This document shows, in pieces, positions 43,505 through 54,720 of a stretch of 64,000 bases of DNA. The stretch's first letter is position 1, and each line of letters opens with the position of its first letter. The stretch is from assembly GCA_946811185.2 (NCBI GenBank), contig OX328106.1, positions 3,780,746-3,844,745 of the forward strand. Reading direction: 5' to 3'. The notes beneath the pieces are model-generated. The model had not been told where the DNA came from, searched no databases, and saw only the letters and a list, made by a program, of their open reading frames with translations. Origin of the DNA: Hippopus hippopus. Taxonomy: Eukaryota; Mollusca; Bivalvia; Cardiida; Cardiidae. A program made the translations under genes and the position numbers.

Positions 43505-44975
43505 TCTGATAATACGAACTGTCTTTGGAAGGATAGAAACATTGTATAAAAAGGAAAAAAATCTGATAAGCTTTTCCTACAATGTTTTCAAATTCTTTTC
43601 TTTCAGGGTCAATAAAACATGATATTATTTGGTAAAGGGGAGGTTAGAGTAAATTTGAACTTTGACTAAAAGCTAGTAGGTCTAACAGAATAAATTTTTT
43701 TCTCCACAAAAAAAAAAGGATAAGGTCACGAAGTCATTTCGGTTTACGAAAAAAGATAAATACTATTATTGTACTATCAAACCAGATCGAGGCTAACTTA
43801 TCAAAAGGAAGCTCCCCCACTGTGGACGATTGACAAAAACAGCTACTAACATTTACCTAATTTCAGACGTTTTGGGTTCCTTCACCGTCTACCAAACGAC
43901 AAAAAAATGAAGACTTGTCCAAACTGAAAGCATATGCAGACGACAATTTCAATATGACTGAGATTGTTGAAATCGTCTTTGAGTTGTCTTTGATAGGGTA
44001 GAAAACGTTGTGGGAAAAGGGGGAATGAGTGTTGCAAGTATTTTCTCCATTTCTCACAATGTTTTCAAAAGGCTTCTTCTTCGTGGTCGTTTGACTCTTC
44101 ATCACACGGTCTCGAGTTTTAACGACCATGATGAAGAAATCTTTTGAAAACATTGTGGGAAAAGGAGAAAATGCTGGTAACCAGCATTTTCTCCTTTACC
44201 CACAATGTTTTCTATCCTTACAGAGACAAATTTCATCATTTTCGCCATAATTGACTTTTCGTCTGCAGTTGCTTTGGATTTGGACCGGCCTGCTTTTTTT
44301 TGTCGTTTGGTAAATACATGTAGTTAAACCTATCGAAACACAGTTGAAACACAAAAACTTTTTTTTTCATTTTGTATGCATGTACAGATTATAATAGGTA
44401 TTGGAGAAAAAAGATGGAAAACTTTGTGGGAAAAGAAAAAAATGCTGGTTACCAGCGTTCTTCTTTTCTTCTCCCACAATGTTTTCAAAAGCCTTCTTTC
44501 TCTGGGTCGAAACAAAACTCGGGATTTTTGGTAAAGGATTAGACCGCTAAGTCGATGAAATTTACATTTTCTGTCAAAAGATGACATGCCAAGGTTGCAA
44601 TTTCGAATTAATTTTTGTCTGGGTTACTTCTCGTTTTATACTGCAGTGTAGTTGGATGATCAGGCTGCGCGTTCTGTGCAGTCTGATCTTAATCTGCACT
44701 ATCTCAAAAGAGCACTTTTATGTTGACCCTAGTATGCTGAGAATAATTTTCTTTTTTTACAGAAAGTGTCTCGTGTTGTATCGACCCTGAGAAAGAAGCT
44801 TTCTGAAAACATTGTAGAAAAAGGAGAAAATGCTGGTAACCAGCATTTTCTCCATTTTCCACAATGTTTTCAATCGTTTATGAGAACTCGATTTCATTTG
44901 TACCAGCTTTGAATTTTTCATCTACATAATTATGTTTTCAAGTTTGATGAAGTCTAAAGTTTTTCGTAGGGAAAA
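43505..44975. repeat. Cluster of five FB-A elements with an FB-B hairpin
   Basis: FB-A at about 43505-43640 (+), 43885-44100 (+), 44101-44330 (-), 44340-44545 (+) and 44760-44975 (-). Decayed FB-B at 44640-44710 (GATCAGGCTGCGCGTTCTGTGCAGTCTGATC in parts; its left arm has FB-C-like GC substitutions, the right arm FB-B bases). Confidence 0.75.
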
Positions 44976-45289
44976 AGTTAAAAAAAACCCTTGAGTCAGT
45001 CGATACAAGAATCAAAACTGTCGAAAATGAAGAGAGAGTTAGCAATCAGTAGCTTTTGAAACACGAAAGAAACTGGCGGCTTCAGAAGCAGTCGATCTCG
45101 TGAAAATCTTCAAAAAAAAAAAGTCATGTCGATTTCAAAGACGGGCGTCATCTTTTGTTTATATTTATTTTTCTTATCGTTTCTTTTTGATTTCAAGGGC
45201 AAAGTTTTTTTTTTAAATGATCTTAGTCATGATTTTTTAACCTCCCGCCGAGTTATTAAAGTCTTTGAAAAATCTTTTTGTAATGTTTA

Positions 45290-45535
45290 AATACACTCGG
45301 TCTATATCCGGCCTACCCTTAATTCTTTGTTGTGCTAAGTGCGACTTAAGGACATTTTAACGAACAGTGTAGATCAAGATCAGACTGCACAGAACGTGCA
45401 GTCTGATCTTGGATCTACACTGTCCGTTAAGGAGATACCTCCACCCCCCCCCCCCAAAAAAAAGTACCTTTGAAATAGGAAAATCTTGGTTTTTACTGTT
45501 AAATTAAAAGTTTCATTTTTTTAGTTAGCAGGATA
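45290..45535 (-). repeat. FB-B, full length
   Basis: AACAGTGTAGATCAAGATCAG ... hairpin at about 45364-45429, then GGAGATACCTCCACCCCC, TTTCATTTTTTTAGTTAGC and GGATAAGG. Confidence 0.85.
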
Positions 45536-45554
45536 AGGTATGCCTTTCACCCTC

Positions 45555-45980
45555 GACCCTTTTTGTAAACAATCCAGTATTTTAACGGCCCCAAAGAAGA
45601 AAACATTTGAAAACATTGTGGGAAAAAGGAGAAAATGCTGGTTACCAGCATTTTGTCCTTTTCAAACAATGTTTTCAACAGCATTAGTCATCGGCATACG
45701 TTAAAAGTTGGGTGAGGATTGTTGGGTGAGGAAACCTTCATAACTTTAGTTGCCTTTGCGATTAGTATAGATCAAGATAAGACTAGAAAGCAATGCAGTC
45801 TGATCTATGATTTACACTTTTTTCTTATTTAGACGTTCTTAACTTGTAATTATTTTGACCCTTTTTTCTATTGTAAAATCAAAAAACTTTTTTTTTTTGC
45901 TTATATATTCACGGTGCTATAAACCGCAGGAATATGACTGAAATAACGTTGAAAGCGGCGTAAAACACCATTCAATCGGC
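45555..45980. repeat. FB-A hairpin, FB-B remnant and SINE 3' end
   Basis: FB-A 45555-45690 (ends both of right-half type). FB-B remnant 45765-45835. SINE 3' terminus 45906-45980 (ATGACTGAAATAACGTTGAA, GGCGTAAAACACCATTCAAT). Confidence 0.7.
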
Positions 45981-46114
45981 GATCTCGAGGTCAAAACCCT
46001 GCAGTCTAAAGTTTCACTTTCATTTAAGATGACTCACATGAAAAAAGGAAAAAGTGTTTTTAAAAATATATATATCATAAAGCCTATATATAGAAAAGGG
46101 TTCAAATTTATTCC

Positions 46115-46330
46115 TTAACCTGACAAATAAGTCAAATGAAACTTTCAAGCCATTAGTAAAACAAAAAAAAAACCCAAATTTTACAATTCAAAGTTACTTT
46201 TTTAGGGAAAAAATATCTCCTTATCGGACAGTGTAGATCTAAGATCAGACTGCACGTTCTGTGCAGTCTGATCTTGATCTACACTGGCCGCAAACCGTCC
46301 TTGAGTCCCGTATAGCCGCCCAAGGATTTA
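46115..46330 (+). repeat. FB-B, full length
   Basis: CCTGACAAATAAGTCAAATG left end, ATCTCCTTATCGGACAGTG, hairpin 46226-46290, right end GAGTCCCGTATAGCCGCCCA. Confidence 0.85.
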
Positions 46331-46424
46331 GGGTTCTATTTTTTTTTAATCTAGAGATAAAAAGAAATGTCAGACACTTTGACACGTTGATTTGTGACGA
46401 CATGTTGGCGTAACCGAAAACAGA

Positions 46425-46812
46425 AACCTGACTCTTCACAAGATTATCGTGAGGTTTAACGACTCCAAGGCTTTTAAAAACATTGTGAGAAAAGGAGAAA
46501 ATGCTGGTAACCAGCATTTACTTCTTTTCCCACAATGTCTAATAAATAGCCATGCTCTGGCGAAAAGTGGTCTTAATGTACCTCAGCGATGCATTATAAC
46601 AAGCAAGCCGTCATAATTATAATCATGGATTAATAAAATCCAGTCAGTTAAACAATCAACTGAATCTGGAGGTAGAATGGTCCCTAGACATGCAGAAAAT
46701 TAACCGAAAGCAAAAAGTTTCGACTCATGTCAGCCTGCGCGGCTGCGCAGGCTGACATGAGTCGATACTTTTTGCAGATGCAATAAGCCCCCTTTTCACA
46801 GAACAAGGCTCA
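46425..46812 (-). repeat. Partial FB-A followed by FB-C
   Basis: FB-A 46425-46545 with right half missing. FB-C 46546-46812 with TAGAATGGTCCCTAGACATG, hairpin CATGTCAGCCTGCGCGGCTGC and GCCCCCTTTTCACAGAAC. Confidence 0.8.
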
Positions 46813-47020
46813 TATATACATGTACACAAATGTATAACTTCACAGTACAATGTAGGGCACTAACACAATGTTTTATCAAATGTGACATTATGTCCGCCCA
46901 CGCCGTATGTCGGTCTAGCAAGTATTACTGGAAACTTGACTTCTGTGTTGACAGTTGTACGACATTTGCCCTCATTTCTGTTGTCTTATCTTTCGTTAAG
47001 ATGGATCTTTCTGCATCTGT

Positions 47021-47121
47021 GTGTCTATCTATCTATCTATTTATCTATCTCTGACTGCCCCCCTCTCTCTCTGTCTCTGTCTCTCTCAGTCTCTCTCTGT
47101 CTCTGTCTCTCTGTCTCTCTG

Positions 47122-47163
<42 letters not shown>

Positions 47164-47184
47164 CGCTCTCTGTCTCTCCGTGTC

Positions 47185-47237
<53 letters not shown>

Positions 47238-47280
47238 TACATTTTCCCTCTTTCTCTCTCTCTCTCTCTCCCCGTCTCTT
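47021..47280. repeat. (CT)n-rich simple repeat
   Basis: TATC, then CTCTGTCT/CTCTCT runs. Long Ser/Leu frames through it are artefacts. Confidence 0.95.
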
Positions 47281-47434
47281 ACTTCACCGAGAAGACTCAC
47301 CGTATCGCACCACTGTAGACCAAAGACCTGCCTTCACGTTCTGTGCCGTCTGATGTTGATCAAGTTTTGTCACCACATTTGTGTGCTCCAGTTTCCGGTT
47401 CTTTCAGTCCATTGAATTCTGTAGCAACTATCAA

Positions 47435-47670
47435 CATTAACTCTTTACTCAAACGACAAAATTTTAGACTTGTCCAAATTTAAAAGCATTTGCGGTTTAG
47501 AAACAAAGTGTAGCTCAAGTAATGTAATTCGACCTTGAAAGGCTAGAAAACATTGTGGAAAAAGGAGAAAATGCTGGTTACCTAGCATTTTCTCCTTTTT
47601 CCACAATATTTTCAAAAAACCATTCATCCTGGAATAGCAAAAAAACAAAATTTTTTGATAAAAGGATAAA
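47435..47670 (+). repeat. FB-A fold-back element
   Basis: CTCTTTACTCAAACGACAAA left end, hairpin 47546-47614 with an extra T after the apex (GCTGGTTACCTAGC). Confidence 0.85.
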
Positions 47671-48114
47671 CTGGTAACTGAAGTGGGCGCTTAGCGGTCG
47701 TTACACCGAATCGAAATTTGAGACCTTGACTGTTTGATAACTATGACCCAAATATAGCTAATGCAGGTGAACAAGTATAGTGGTACATTAACAAGCAGTA
47801 ATTATTCTCTTAAAGGAAGCCATTGATACTTTTATAATCTCGCCAAATTTTAAAACTTTCTGAATTAAGCGAACCGATAGCTGACAAATAATCAGTATAG
47901 AAATAAATAAAAACAAGAAAAAAATATATTTTTCGATGGTATTTCCTTCATGGGCTACGTAGCCTCTTTAGGTATCTTTGGATTTCGCGAAAGAGTCTCC
48001 CGAAGACTTGTGGGAACATCACATGACCAATAACAAGCGTCGGTGACGAGGAATTGTATTAAAATCGGTATGATGATGTCATATCTTATGAAATCAAAAT
48101 GGACGGGGCTACCG
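47671..48114. other. No gene recognised
   Basis: Contains GGGCTACGTAGCCTCTT at about 47952, also found at about 19243 beside an FB-A copy. Otherwise nothing. Confidence 0.45.
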
Positions 48115-48750
48115 ATTGTAAAAGTTTGAAAAAGAGTGAAAACATTGTGGGGAAAAAAGGAGAAAATGCTGGTTACCAGCATTTTCTCCTTTTCCCACTA
48201 TGTTTTCAACAGTTTTCTTCCCCAAGGTCGTTAAAAATACTAGAACGTTCTGTCAAGGACGCAAAGGTAATTTTAACCATCTTTCATTGTCAAGTACGTT
48301 AAATGACATCTGCGTGTAGCAACTAATTAAATCTTTATCAGCGAAAAAAAATTCAGATTTGTCCAAATTGAAAGCAGTTGCAGACGACAATGTAACTAAA
48401 CTGATTGGACTTGTCTGTAAAAGGATGGAAAACATTGTGGTAAAATTAGAAAATGCTGGTTACCAGCATATTCTCCTTTTCCCACAATGTTTTCAAAATC
48501 CTTTCACCCAGGATTGTTTGGTATATAAAGGTTTAAATCTTTACCAGCTAAAAAAAATTTAGACTCGTCCAAATTGAAAGAATTAGCAGACGACAAATTA
48601 AATGAGGCCCAAACAATTAGATTTTTATGGAAACGGCAAAAAAAAAACATTGTGGGAAAAGGAGAAAATGCTGGTTACCAGCATTTTCTTCTTTTCCCAC
48701 AATGTTTTCAAAAATCTTCTTTTACGAATCCAAAACGCGAGATAGTTTCG
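48115..48750 (+). repeat. Three FB-A elements in series, same orientation
   Basis: About 48130-48240 (hairpin and right half), 48330-48540 and 48541-48750. Each has a GCTGGTTACCAGC apex. The second and third are nearly contiguous and may be tandem copies. Confidence 0.85.
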
Positions 48751-49061
48751 TTAGAGTAATAATTTTAGAAAGCTCAGCACTACTTTAATAGACTTTTTCC
48801 TTCCCCGACAGCGTAGAAAAAGATTAGATCGCATTGAAATATTTGTAGATATTCTTGTAAAAATGAACTTGACATTTCTATATATATAATTTTTTTTTCT
48901 TGCAAAAAATGTCCATTTATGGCAAAAATTCAGTTCATTTATGGAACAAGATAAAGCTGCTTAGAATTTTTTCCTTTCCATAAATATTTTTACAAAGCCG
49001 ATCTTGACAATGAAATGATAAGGTTTTATGTATACTTTCCTAGGGGGAAAAAATGAATATA
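48751..49061. other. No gene recognised
   Basis: AT-rich. GGCAAAAATTCAGTTCATTT follows CCATTTAT and ATTTATGG pieces. No element defined. Confidence 0.45.
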
Positions 49062-49674
49062 CAGGGTGTCCATAAAGTCTCTTCACAATTAAAACAATTT
49101 GTTACAAAGGCAGTTGTTGAGATATCTTAACTAGATTTATTTTATTTTAATCAGTGTTTATTAAAGTTTTTTTTTTAACTCTATTTAATTGACCCTTTAT
49201 ATTGGCACCATTAGTTGCACGAAGCACAACAAGACGGTACTCGATTTCTTGCCATGTTCGCTGTAGGATAGCCTCATCAATGGTGGCAATGGCATTACGA
49301 ATCCTTTGCTTCAAGTCAGCCATGTCCCGTATCTTTGTTCGATACACGATATCTTTTACACAACCCCATAAAAAGAAGTCCAAGGGAGTGATATCTGGCG
49401 AAAGCGGTAGCCATGAAATTGGCCCATCCCTTCCAATCCATCGGTCTGGAAATGTTTGATTGAGGAACTGACGAACATGCAGTCCCCAATGTGGTGGTGC
49501 ACCATCTTGCTGGAAAATGATGGTTGGTAACACAGTATCTGAAACACAAAATTTTAATGTGAATAAAAACTTTAATAAACACTGATTAAAATAAAACAAA
49601 TCTGGTTAAGATATCTCATGAACTGCCTTTGTAATATTTTTTTTAAATTGTAAAGAGACTTTATGGACACCCTG
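49062..49674 (-). mobile_element. Internally deleted mariner-type (DD41D) transposon
   Basis: Terminal inverted repeats begin CAGGGTGTCCATAAAGTCTC at both ends. They run about 111 bp (49062-49172 and 49564-49674), including GAGATATCTTAAC and TTTTAATCAGTGTTTATTAA. TA lies directly outside both ends (49060-49061 and 49675-49676), as expected for Tc1/mariner target duplication. At 613 bp, only the C-terminal part of the transposase remains, so it is non-autonomous. It lies antisense inside the phosphatase intron. Confidence 0.85.
49147..49538 (-). pseudogene. Mariner-like transposase, C-terminal fragment (DDE domain)
   Basis: The minus-strand frame encodes LPTIIFQQDGAPPHW, then FPDRWIGRDGP and SPDITPLDFFLWG, the second and third catalytic-acid blocks of a DDE/D integrase-fold domain. 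Between the D of QQDG and the last D of PLDF there are 41 residues: the DD41D spacing of the rosa/Visitor-type mariner relatives (established classification, my assignment). The N-terminal HTH DNA-binding domain and first aspartate are absent. The stop codon lies inside the terminal repeat. A splice-acceptor-like TTTGTGTTTCAG precedes residue block VLPTI, so the parent element may have had an intron. The open frame extends upstream to 49599 without family similarity. Confidence 0.8.
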
Positions 49675-49679
49675 TATTT

Positions 49680-49945
49680 TGATCCATACTCTGGCAAAAG
49701 GGGATTTAAGGCATTTTCCTGATGCATTATAACTACGCAAGTCATCATAATTACATTTATGCATTCTTGAAATCCATTTTGTGTAACAACCAGCTGAATC
49801 ATGAGATAGAATGTCCTTGGACTTACAGAAAATTGACCCATAGCAAAAAGTTTTGATCCATGTCAGCCTGCGCGTACTGCGCAGGCTGACATGGGTCGAT
49901 ACTTTTTGCATGATGCATTGAAACACTTTTTCACAGAGCATTCCA
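49680..49945 (-). repeat. FB-C, full length
   Basis: TCTGGCAAAAGGGGATTTAA left end, hairpin CATGTCAGCCTGCGCGTACTG at about 49858-49895, CACTTTTTCACAGAGCA right end. It begins 6 bp from the mariner remnant. Confidence 0.85.
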
Positions 49946-50024
49946 TTCAAACATAACACAGACAGCTCATTTCATTAATACATAACGCTTGAAGATTACT
50001 CTTGGAATCAGACGGCAGTGAAAT

Positions 50025-50235
50025 TATCTCTAAAACAGACGACAAGAAAATTAGCAATGTCCAAATTGAGAGCATTTGGCAATTGCAGACGACAAATTAG
50101 CTGAGACTCAAGTGATGAAATATGTCTTCGAAAAGGTAGAAAACATTGCGAGAAAAAGAAGAAATTGCTGCTTACCAGCATCATCCATTCTTTTCCCAGA
50201 ATGTTTTAAAAAACCTTCTTCCTTTAAGTCGTTAA
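50025..50235 (+). repeat. FB-A fold-back element
   Basis: CAGACGACAAATTAGCTGAG, arms AGAAAAAGAAGAAATTGCTG / CAGCATCATCCATTCTTTTC with several mismatches, right half CCTTCTTCCTTTAAGTCGTT leading into a TTC run. Confidence 0.75.
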
Positions 50236-50238
50236 AAC

Positions 50239-50282
<44 letters not shown>

Positions 50283-50360
50283 CTCTTCTTCCTCTTCTTC
50301 TCTTTCTCCTTCTTCTTTTCTTTGTCTGCTGCTACTGCTGCTGCTGTTGTTGTTGTTAGT
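50236..50360. repeat. (TTC)n, then (CTG)n/(TTG)n triplet repeats
   Basis: About ten pure CTT units followed by interrupted CCTCTT units, then CTGCTGCTGCTG and TTGTTGTTG. Located at the end of an FB-A right half (CTTCTTCC), which probably seeded it. Inside the phosphatase intron. Confidence 0.9.
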
Positions 50361-50709
50361 TGTTGATATTTGTTGGGGTTTTTTTTAATTACGGCGTCGC
50401 AATACTAGTCGTTACGGCCGATATCCTCGTCGACATGGAATTCGACGAATGATAGTAACACGCATTAAGTAAAATTGAATAACAAAATTCTAAATCAGAA
50501 AAAAAAACACTGTGGAAGCGTGACCTGTAAATACTTGAAGTAAATATAGTTAAGCCTTCATGGTATTGCGTGTTTCATAATCACCCGGAAATAGACTGTA
50601 CTTAACTTGAACTGTATCTGAACTTGAACTATTTTAATTAAGTCGGTTCTCACGTATGGACATATTCGGTTTAACTTCGATAATGAATCCTCTAGGCTGC
50701 TGTGTGCTA
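50361..50709. other. No gene recognised
   Basis: No repeat family or ORF supported. Confidence 0.5.
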
Positions 50710-51010
50710 CTTAATGTGCCTTTTACGGACAGTGTAGATCAAGATCAGACTGCACAGAACGTGCAGTCTGATCTTTGATCTACACTGTCCGAGACGGAGA
50801 ATTTTTTCGGGCGAAAGAAACCCAAGAGAATTTGGAAATTGTGATCATTGGATTTTTGGAGTTTTATTTTTTCCTTTTTGCTTGAAATTTTTGTTTCATT
50901 CGTTTATTAGTTCAGTGTTGGAACCTTGAGATTTTGCAGACGGAATAGATTAAGATCAGACTGCACTGAACGTGCAGTCTGATCTTGGATCTACTCGTAT
51001 ATTGTCTTTT
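50710..51010. repeat. Two FB-B hairpins
   Basis: 50729-50791 is near-perfect (GGACAGTGTAGATCAAGATC ... GATCTACACTGTCCG). About 50937-50998 has the inner stem intact but a mutated outer stem (GGAATAGATTAAGATCAGAC). Confidence 0.85.
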
Positions 51011-51099
51011 TGTTGAACCAATCCTACTGGATATAAATGTTTTTTTGAGTTTCAGTGATTTGTTTTCTCAGCTGTCAAAAGAGGTCGAGTTAATATGCG

Positions 51100-51285
51100 C
51101 CGTGCTTTGTGAAATGGGGATTTAATTCATCTGTAAAAAGTATCAACCCAGGTCAGCCTGCGCAGTCCGCGCAGGCTGACCTGGGTCGAAACTTTTTGCT
51201 TTTGATAAATATTTTGCATGGCCAGAGACCAGTCTACCCCATGATTCAGTTCAGTTGGTTGTAGGACAAAACATGAACATGGCAC
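51100..51285 (+). repeat. FB-C, right end missing
   Basis: GAAATGGGGATTTAATTCATC, hairpin CCAGGTCAGCCTGCGCAG and inverse (51149-51183), GACCAGTCTACCCCATGATT. It stops near GGTTGTAGGACAAAAC. Confidence 0.8.
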
Positions 51286-51332
51286 ATATATTTTTGTTAC
51301 TGAAACAGCAGATACGATTTCTTGTTTTTCTT

Positions 51333-51650
51333 GACGAGCCCCGGTAGCTCAGTCGGTAGTGTGCAGGACTTGAGAACACGGGGTCCAGGGTTCGATCCCT
51401 GGCTACGACCCCTGGCTCGGCCAATTTCTTTCCGAGGATTGATGATAGTCACTGCGACAGGATTCATTCCTCTCCCACCGCTGACCATTGTCTCGACGAT
51501 GATTATGTGGGAAAGCAGCCAGTGGCTTGGAAAGAAAAATTGTGCGGGGTACTGGTAAAAGAGACTCCAGGAAAACATGGATAGGTGCACTGGCCGCCGC
51601 AATATAACTGAAATGATGTTGAAAACGGCGTTAAACACCATACAATCAAT
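51333..51650 (+). mobile_element. SINE-A, best-preserved copy
   Basis: The tRNA-like head (51336-51412) has GCCCCGGTAGCTCAGTCGGT and GGGTTCGATCCCTGGC, i.e. good pol III A and B boxes; an inserted CTACGACCCCTGG duplicates part of the acceptor region. The body is complete; it ends GAAAACGGCGTTAAACACCA and TACAATCAATTG. Confidence 0.9.
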
Positions 51651-51869
51651 TGTTTTTCTTTATCATAAAAAGGTCCTTCAAGCAACTCAGCTGTATGCAT
51701 AACAAATTTTTGCAATGAAATCGACGAGGTTTATCGAATTCCTTTCCCGTGTGACCCCGTACGTTTTTGTAAAGATCTAGATCAAAATGCTAGGGATTTG
51801 CCGACTGATCCAGGTCCCATATCTTTGATAGCCATTTTTTTTTTTTTTTTAATCCTCACTGCACAGGGC

Positions 51870-52030
51870 CCATAATTACAACCCATTCTTAAGAATTATT
51901 TTTGTCTTATTCTAGATTTAGAAATTAAGACAAGTTCTGGTTGGTCAAACCAAATGGTTTTCCAATCAAAACTTGTGTCGCTTTCAAATTTAGAAAAATC
52001 TTTAAATTAAGACTAAGAATGTTCATCTGA
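51870..52030. repeat. Palindromic MITE, related to 23570-23735
   Basis: CATTCTTAAGAATTATTTTTG ... GACTAAGAATG ends and ACAAGTTCTGGTTGG / CCAATCAAAACTTGT inner arms. Confidence 0.65.
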
Positions 52031-52079
52031 ATGTACAATAACATCGACAGATGAAATCATTTGCAAAGGAAAGCATATG

Positions 52080-52300
52080 CTCAGAGAGAGACAGAGACAG
52101 CGAGAAAGACAGACAGATAGAGATAGATCAGACAGAAAAAAATGATAAAGAGAGATGGATACAGCGAGAGAAAGACAGAGAGATAGGCAGATAGATAGTT
52201 CTCTCTGTGTGTGAGAGAAAAAGAGAGATAGAGAGAGACAGACAGACAGAGACAGAGAGAGACTGACGGACAGGCAAAATGACAGAGAGAAACAGAGACA
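52080..52300. repeat. (GA)n/(CAGA)n simple repeat
   Basis: GAGAGACAGAGACAG-type tracts with GATA units. Confidence 0.95.
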
Positions 52301-52685
52301 TACCGTGAAAGAATGTCAACCAGAACAAAATTATGTTAACGTATTGTCAAAAAAAAAACTGATTTGAAATAAAAATATTCAGGGCAGGAATTGCAGGCAA
52401 ACAGGAAGGCAGAAAACGAAAGAGCAACATATTCTGCCGTTTAAAGTAAATGCCAGAGACTTGTTTTCCACACAGGATTTTTTTCTCTAAAAAGATCACT
52501 TGTTTACACAATGCGGGGGAGAATAATTATTAGAACGTGTGGAAACATAGACCAGGCCTTGTCATAATCCATCCTGTATGTATCAAACAGCGAAATAACA
52601 TCTTGTCTGGTTTCAAACAATACCCGTGTGTTTATGACTCTGGAAGGAAGTAGGGCTTTTCAAATCATTTTGGGAAAAGGATTTA
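52301..52685. other. No gene recognised
   Basis: Non-repetitive, no coding signal. Confidence 0.5.
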
Positions 52686-52890
52686 CTGATTGTATGGTGT
52701 TTAACGTCGTTTTCAACATTATTACAGTTATATCGCGGCGACCAGTGCACCTATCCATGCTTTCCTGGAGTTTCTTTTACCAGTACTCCGCACAATATAC
52801 TTTCCGAGCCACTGGCTGCTTTCCCACATAACCATCGTCGAAAAAAATTATTGATCAGAGGTGAGAGAGGAATGAATCCTGTCGCAATAA
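52686..52890 (-). mobile_element. SINE-A truncated at its body
   Basis: 3' half is intact (GGTGTTTAACGTCGTTTTCA ... ATGAATCCTGTCGCAATAAC) but the tRNA head is replaced by a CAGA simple repeat. Confidence 0.8.
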
Positions 52891-53080
52891 CAGGCAAACA
52901 GACAGACAGACAGATAGAGAGAGAGAAAGAGAGGCACACAGACACACAGGCAGACACACATAGAAAGACACACAGACAGACACACAGACAGGTAACCAGC
53001 ATTTTCTCCTTTTTCCACAATGTTTTCAAAAAGTCTTCTTACTCGGGATCGTTAATATACGGGATTATTTAGTAGAGGAG
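52891..53080. repeat. (CAGA/CACA)n repeat running into an FB-A apex
   Basis: AGACAGACAGAC and ACACAGACAGACACAC tracts end at 52991. FB-A continues from its apex (GGTAACCAGCATTTTC) with right arm and right half only; the left half of the palindrome is absent. Confidence 0.85.
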
Positions 53081-53419
53081 TAAATATCTTATATCTAAAA
53101 TGACGGTAATAAGGCTAAGTACAAAAAGTTCGTTTAGCAAAATTAGTTTTATGGGACTGAATACTCTATTATCTTACTCGATCAGAAGCCACGAAAAACA
53201 GGGACTGGTTTCCAGGTGAACTTTACGCACATCAATATCAATAGGAAATGAGGAAGAGAACCGTTCTAGAATATCAAATCGGGAGCCATAAAAGTAGTTC
53301 CGGCGGTATCTGTTGATGCGATCTGTGAATGAATCCTGGGTAATCAATACTCAGCATCCGCAGAGAGAGGTGTAGGAGTGGCAGTAAAATACTTTATTCA
53401 GGTCAATAACTCTTTGGTG
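53081..53419. other. No gene recognised
   Basis: No repeat or coding feature supported. Confidence 0.5.
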
Positions 53420-54240
53420 AACGCTGTACCAGACGACAACCTTTTAGACTGGTCCAAATTGAAAGCATTTGCAGACGACAAATTAGATATGGTTTTAAAT
53501 GCTGGGATTTGTCTTTAATACGATATAAAACAGTGTGGGGAAAGGAGAAAATGATATTTACCAGTAGTTTATCCATTTCCACAATGTTTTCAAAAGTTTT
53601 CTACATCAGGGTTGTTCGGAATTTCCTTGTGGGGAGGAAAAGCCTGTAAAACCACTGTGGGGAAAGTGAGAAAATATTGGTATCCAGCATTTTCTCCTTT
53701 TCCCACAATGTTTTCTTTAGACATATTTACGTTTTTTTCACCTTTAATATGTCGTCTGCAATACTTTTCTATTTGATGAGTCTAAAATTTTGTCGTCTGG
53801 AAAAGAGTTAACCCTTTACTAAACAATCCCTGGTTTTTACGATCCTGAGATAGAAGCCTTTTGAAAACATTGCGGGAAAATGGGAAAATGCTGGTAACCA
53901 GCATTTTCTCCTTTTCCCACAAAGTTTTTTACCCTGCTGAACACAATTTTCAATTTTTGAGTTACGTTTATGTTTTCGTCTGCAAGTGCTTTCAATTTGG
54001 ACCAGTCTAAAATTTTGTCGTCTGGAAAAGAGTTAATCGCACACTTTGAACCTTTTACCAAACGACAGAGTTTCAGGCATGTCCAAACTGAAAGAAATTG
54101 AGGACGACAAAAGAAGGCGGCTGAAACGATCGGATTTCTAGTCTTTTCTCACAATGTTTTCAAAAGCTTTCTTTCTCGTCAGGGTCGTTAAAACTCGGGA
54201 TTGTTTGGTAAAAACCACTGAAACGAGAAATTGCTCATTA
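53420..54240. repeat. Four FB-A elements (+, -, -, +)
   Basis: 53420-53620 (+, hairpin mutated), 53640-53810 (-), 53811-54035 (-, near-perfect hairpin), 54050-54240 (+, most of the hairpin deleted). Confidence 0.8.
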
Positions 54241-54309
54241 CTAGCAAGTTACCTTTTTGTCAGAGTTTTTCAAAAGTGTTCTGCTGCATGGACATAGAGG
54301 TAACAAGAA

Positions 54310-54720
54310 ATATCTTTTAATAAAAAAAAAAAAGATAGACGACGTAAATTTGCCAGCAAATAGATAGGGGCCCTTAGAATAAACATGTCCACAATTTTGA
54401 CCAATCACAAATTTCTATTTATTCATTTGTTATCAGTACCAAAAAGGAGGTCAAAAGCCAGAACATTCAGCTACGCCGAAAATGGTCTGTTGTAGGTAAT
54501 TAGATGATCAGCTTTCAGACGATGCCTTATAACTCTTTAGCAGACGACAAAGTTTTAAACTTGTCCAAATTGAAAGCATTTGCAGACGACAAGTACAGTA
54601 TGACACTGACGATGAGAACTGGCTTTGAAATGTTAGAAAAGGAGAAAATGCTGATTACCAATACTTCCTCCTTTCCCTTCACTAATGTCTACCGCTCCGA
54701 AGACAAATCCAAACATTTTG
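54310..54720 (+). repeat. E3 copy followed by FB-A
   Basis: E3 54310-54485 (GACGACGTAAATTTGCC ... CATTCAGCTACGCC). FB-A 54525-54720 with a clear left half but an eroded apex (ATGCTGATTACCAATACT). Confidence 0.75.

Noticed and set aside
46882..47415. 177-codon ORF, the longest in the window
   Set aside because: Most of it is Ser/Leu from a CT simple repeat; flanks show no domain.
51336..51412. Possible functional tRNA gene
   Set aside because: Good A and B boxes, but the acceptor arm is disrupted and the sequence continues into a SINE body with the tail shared by other copies.
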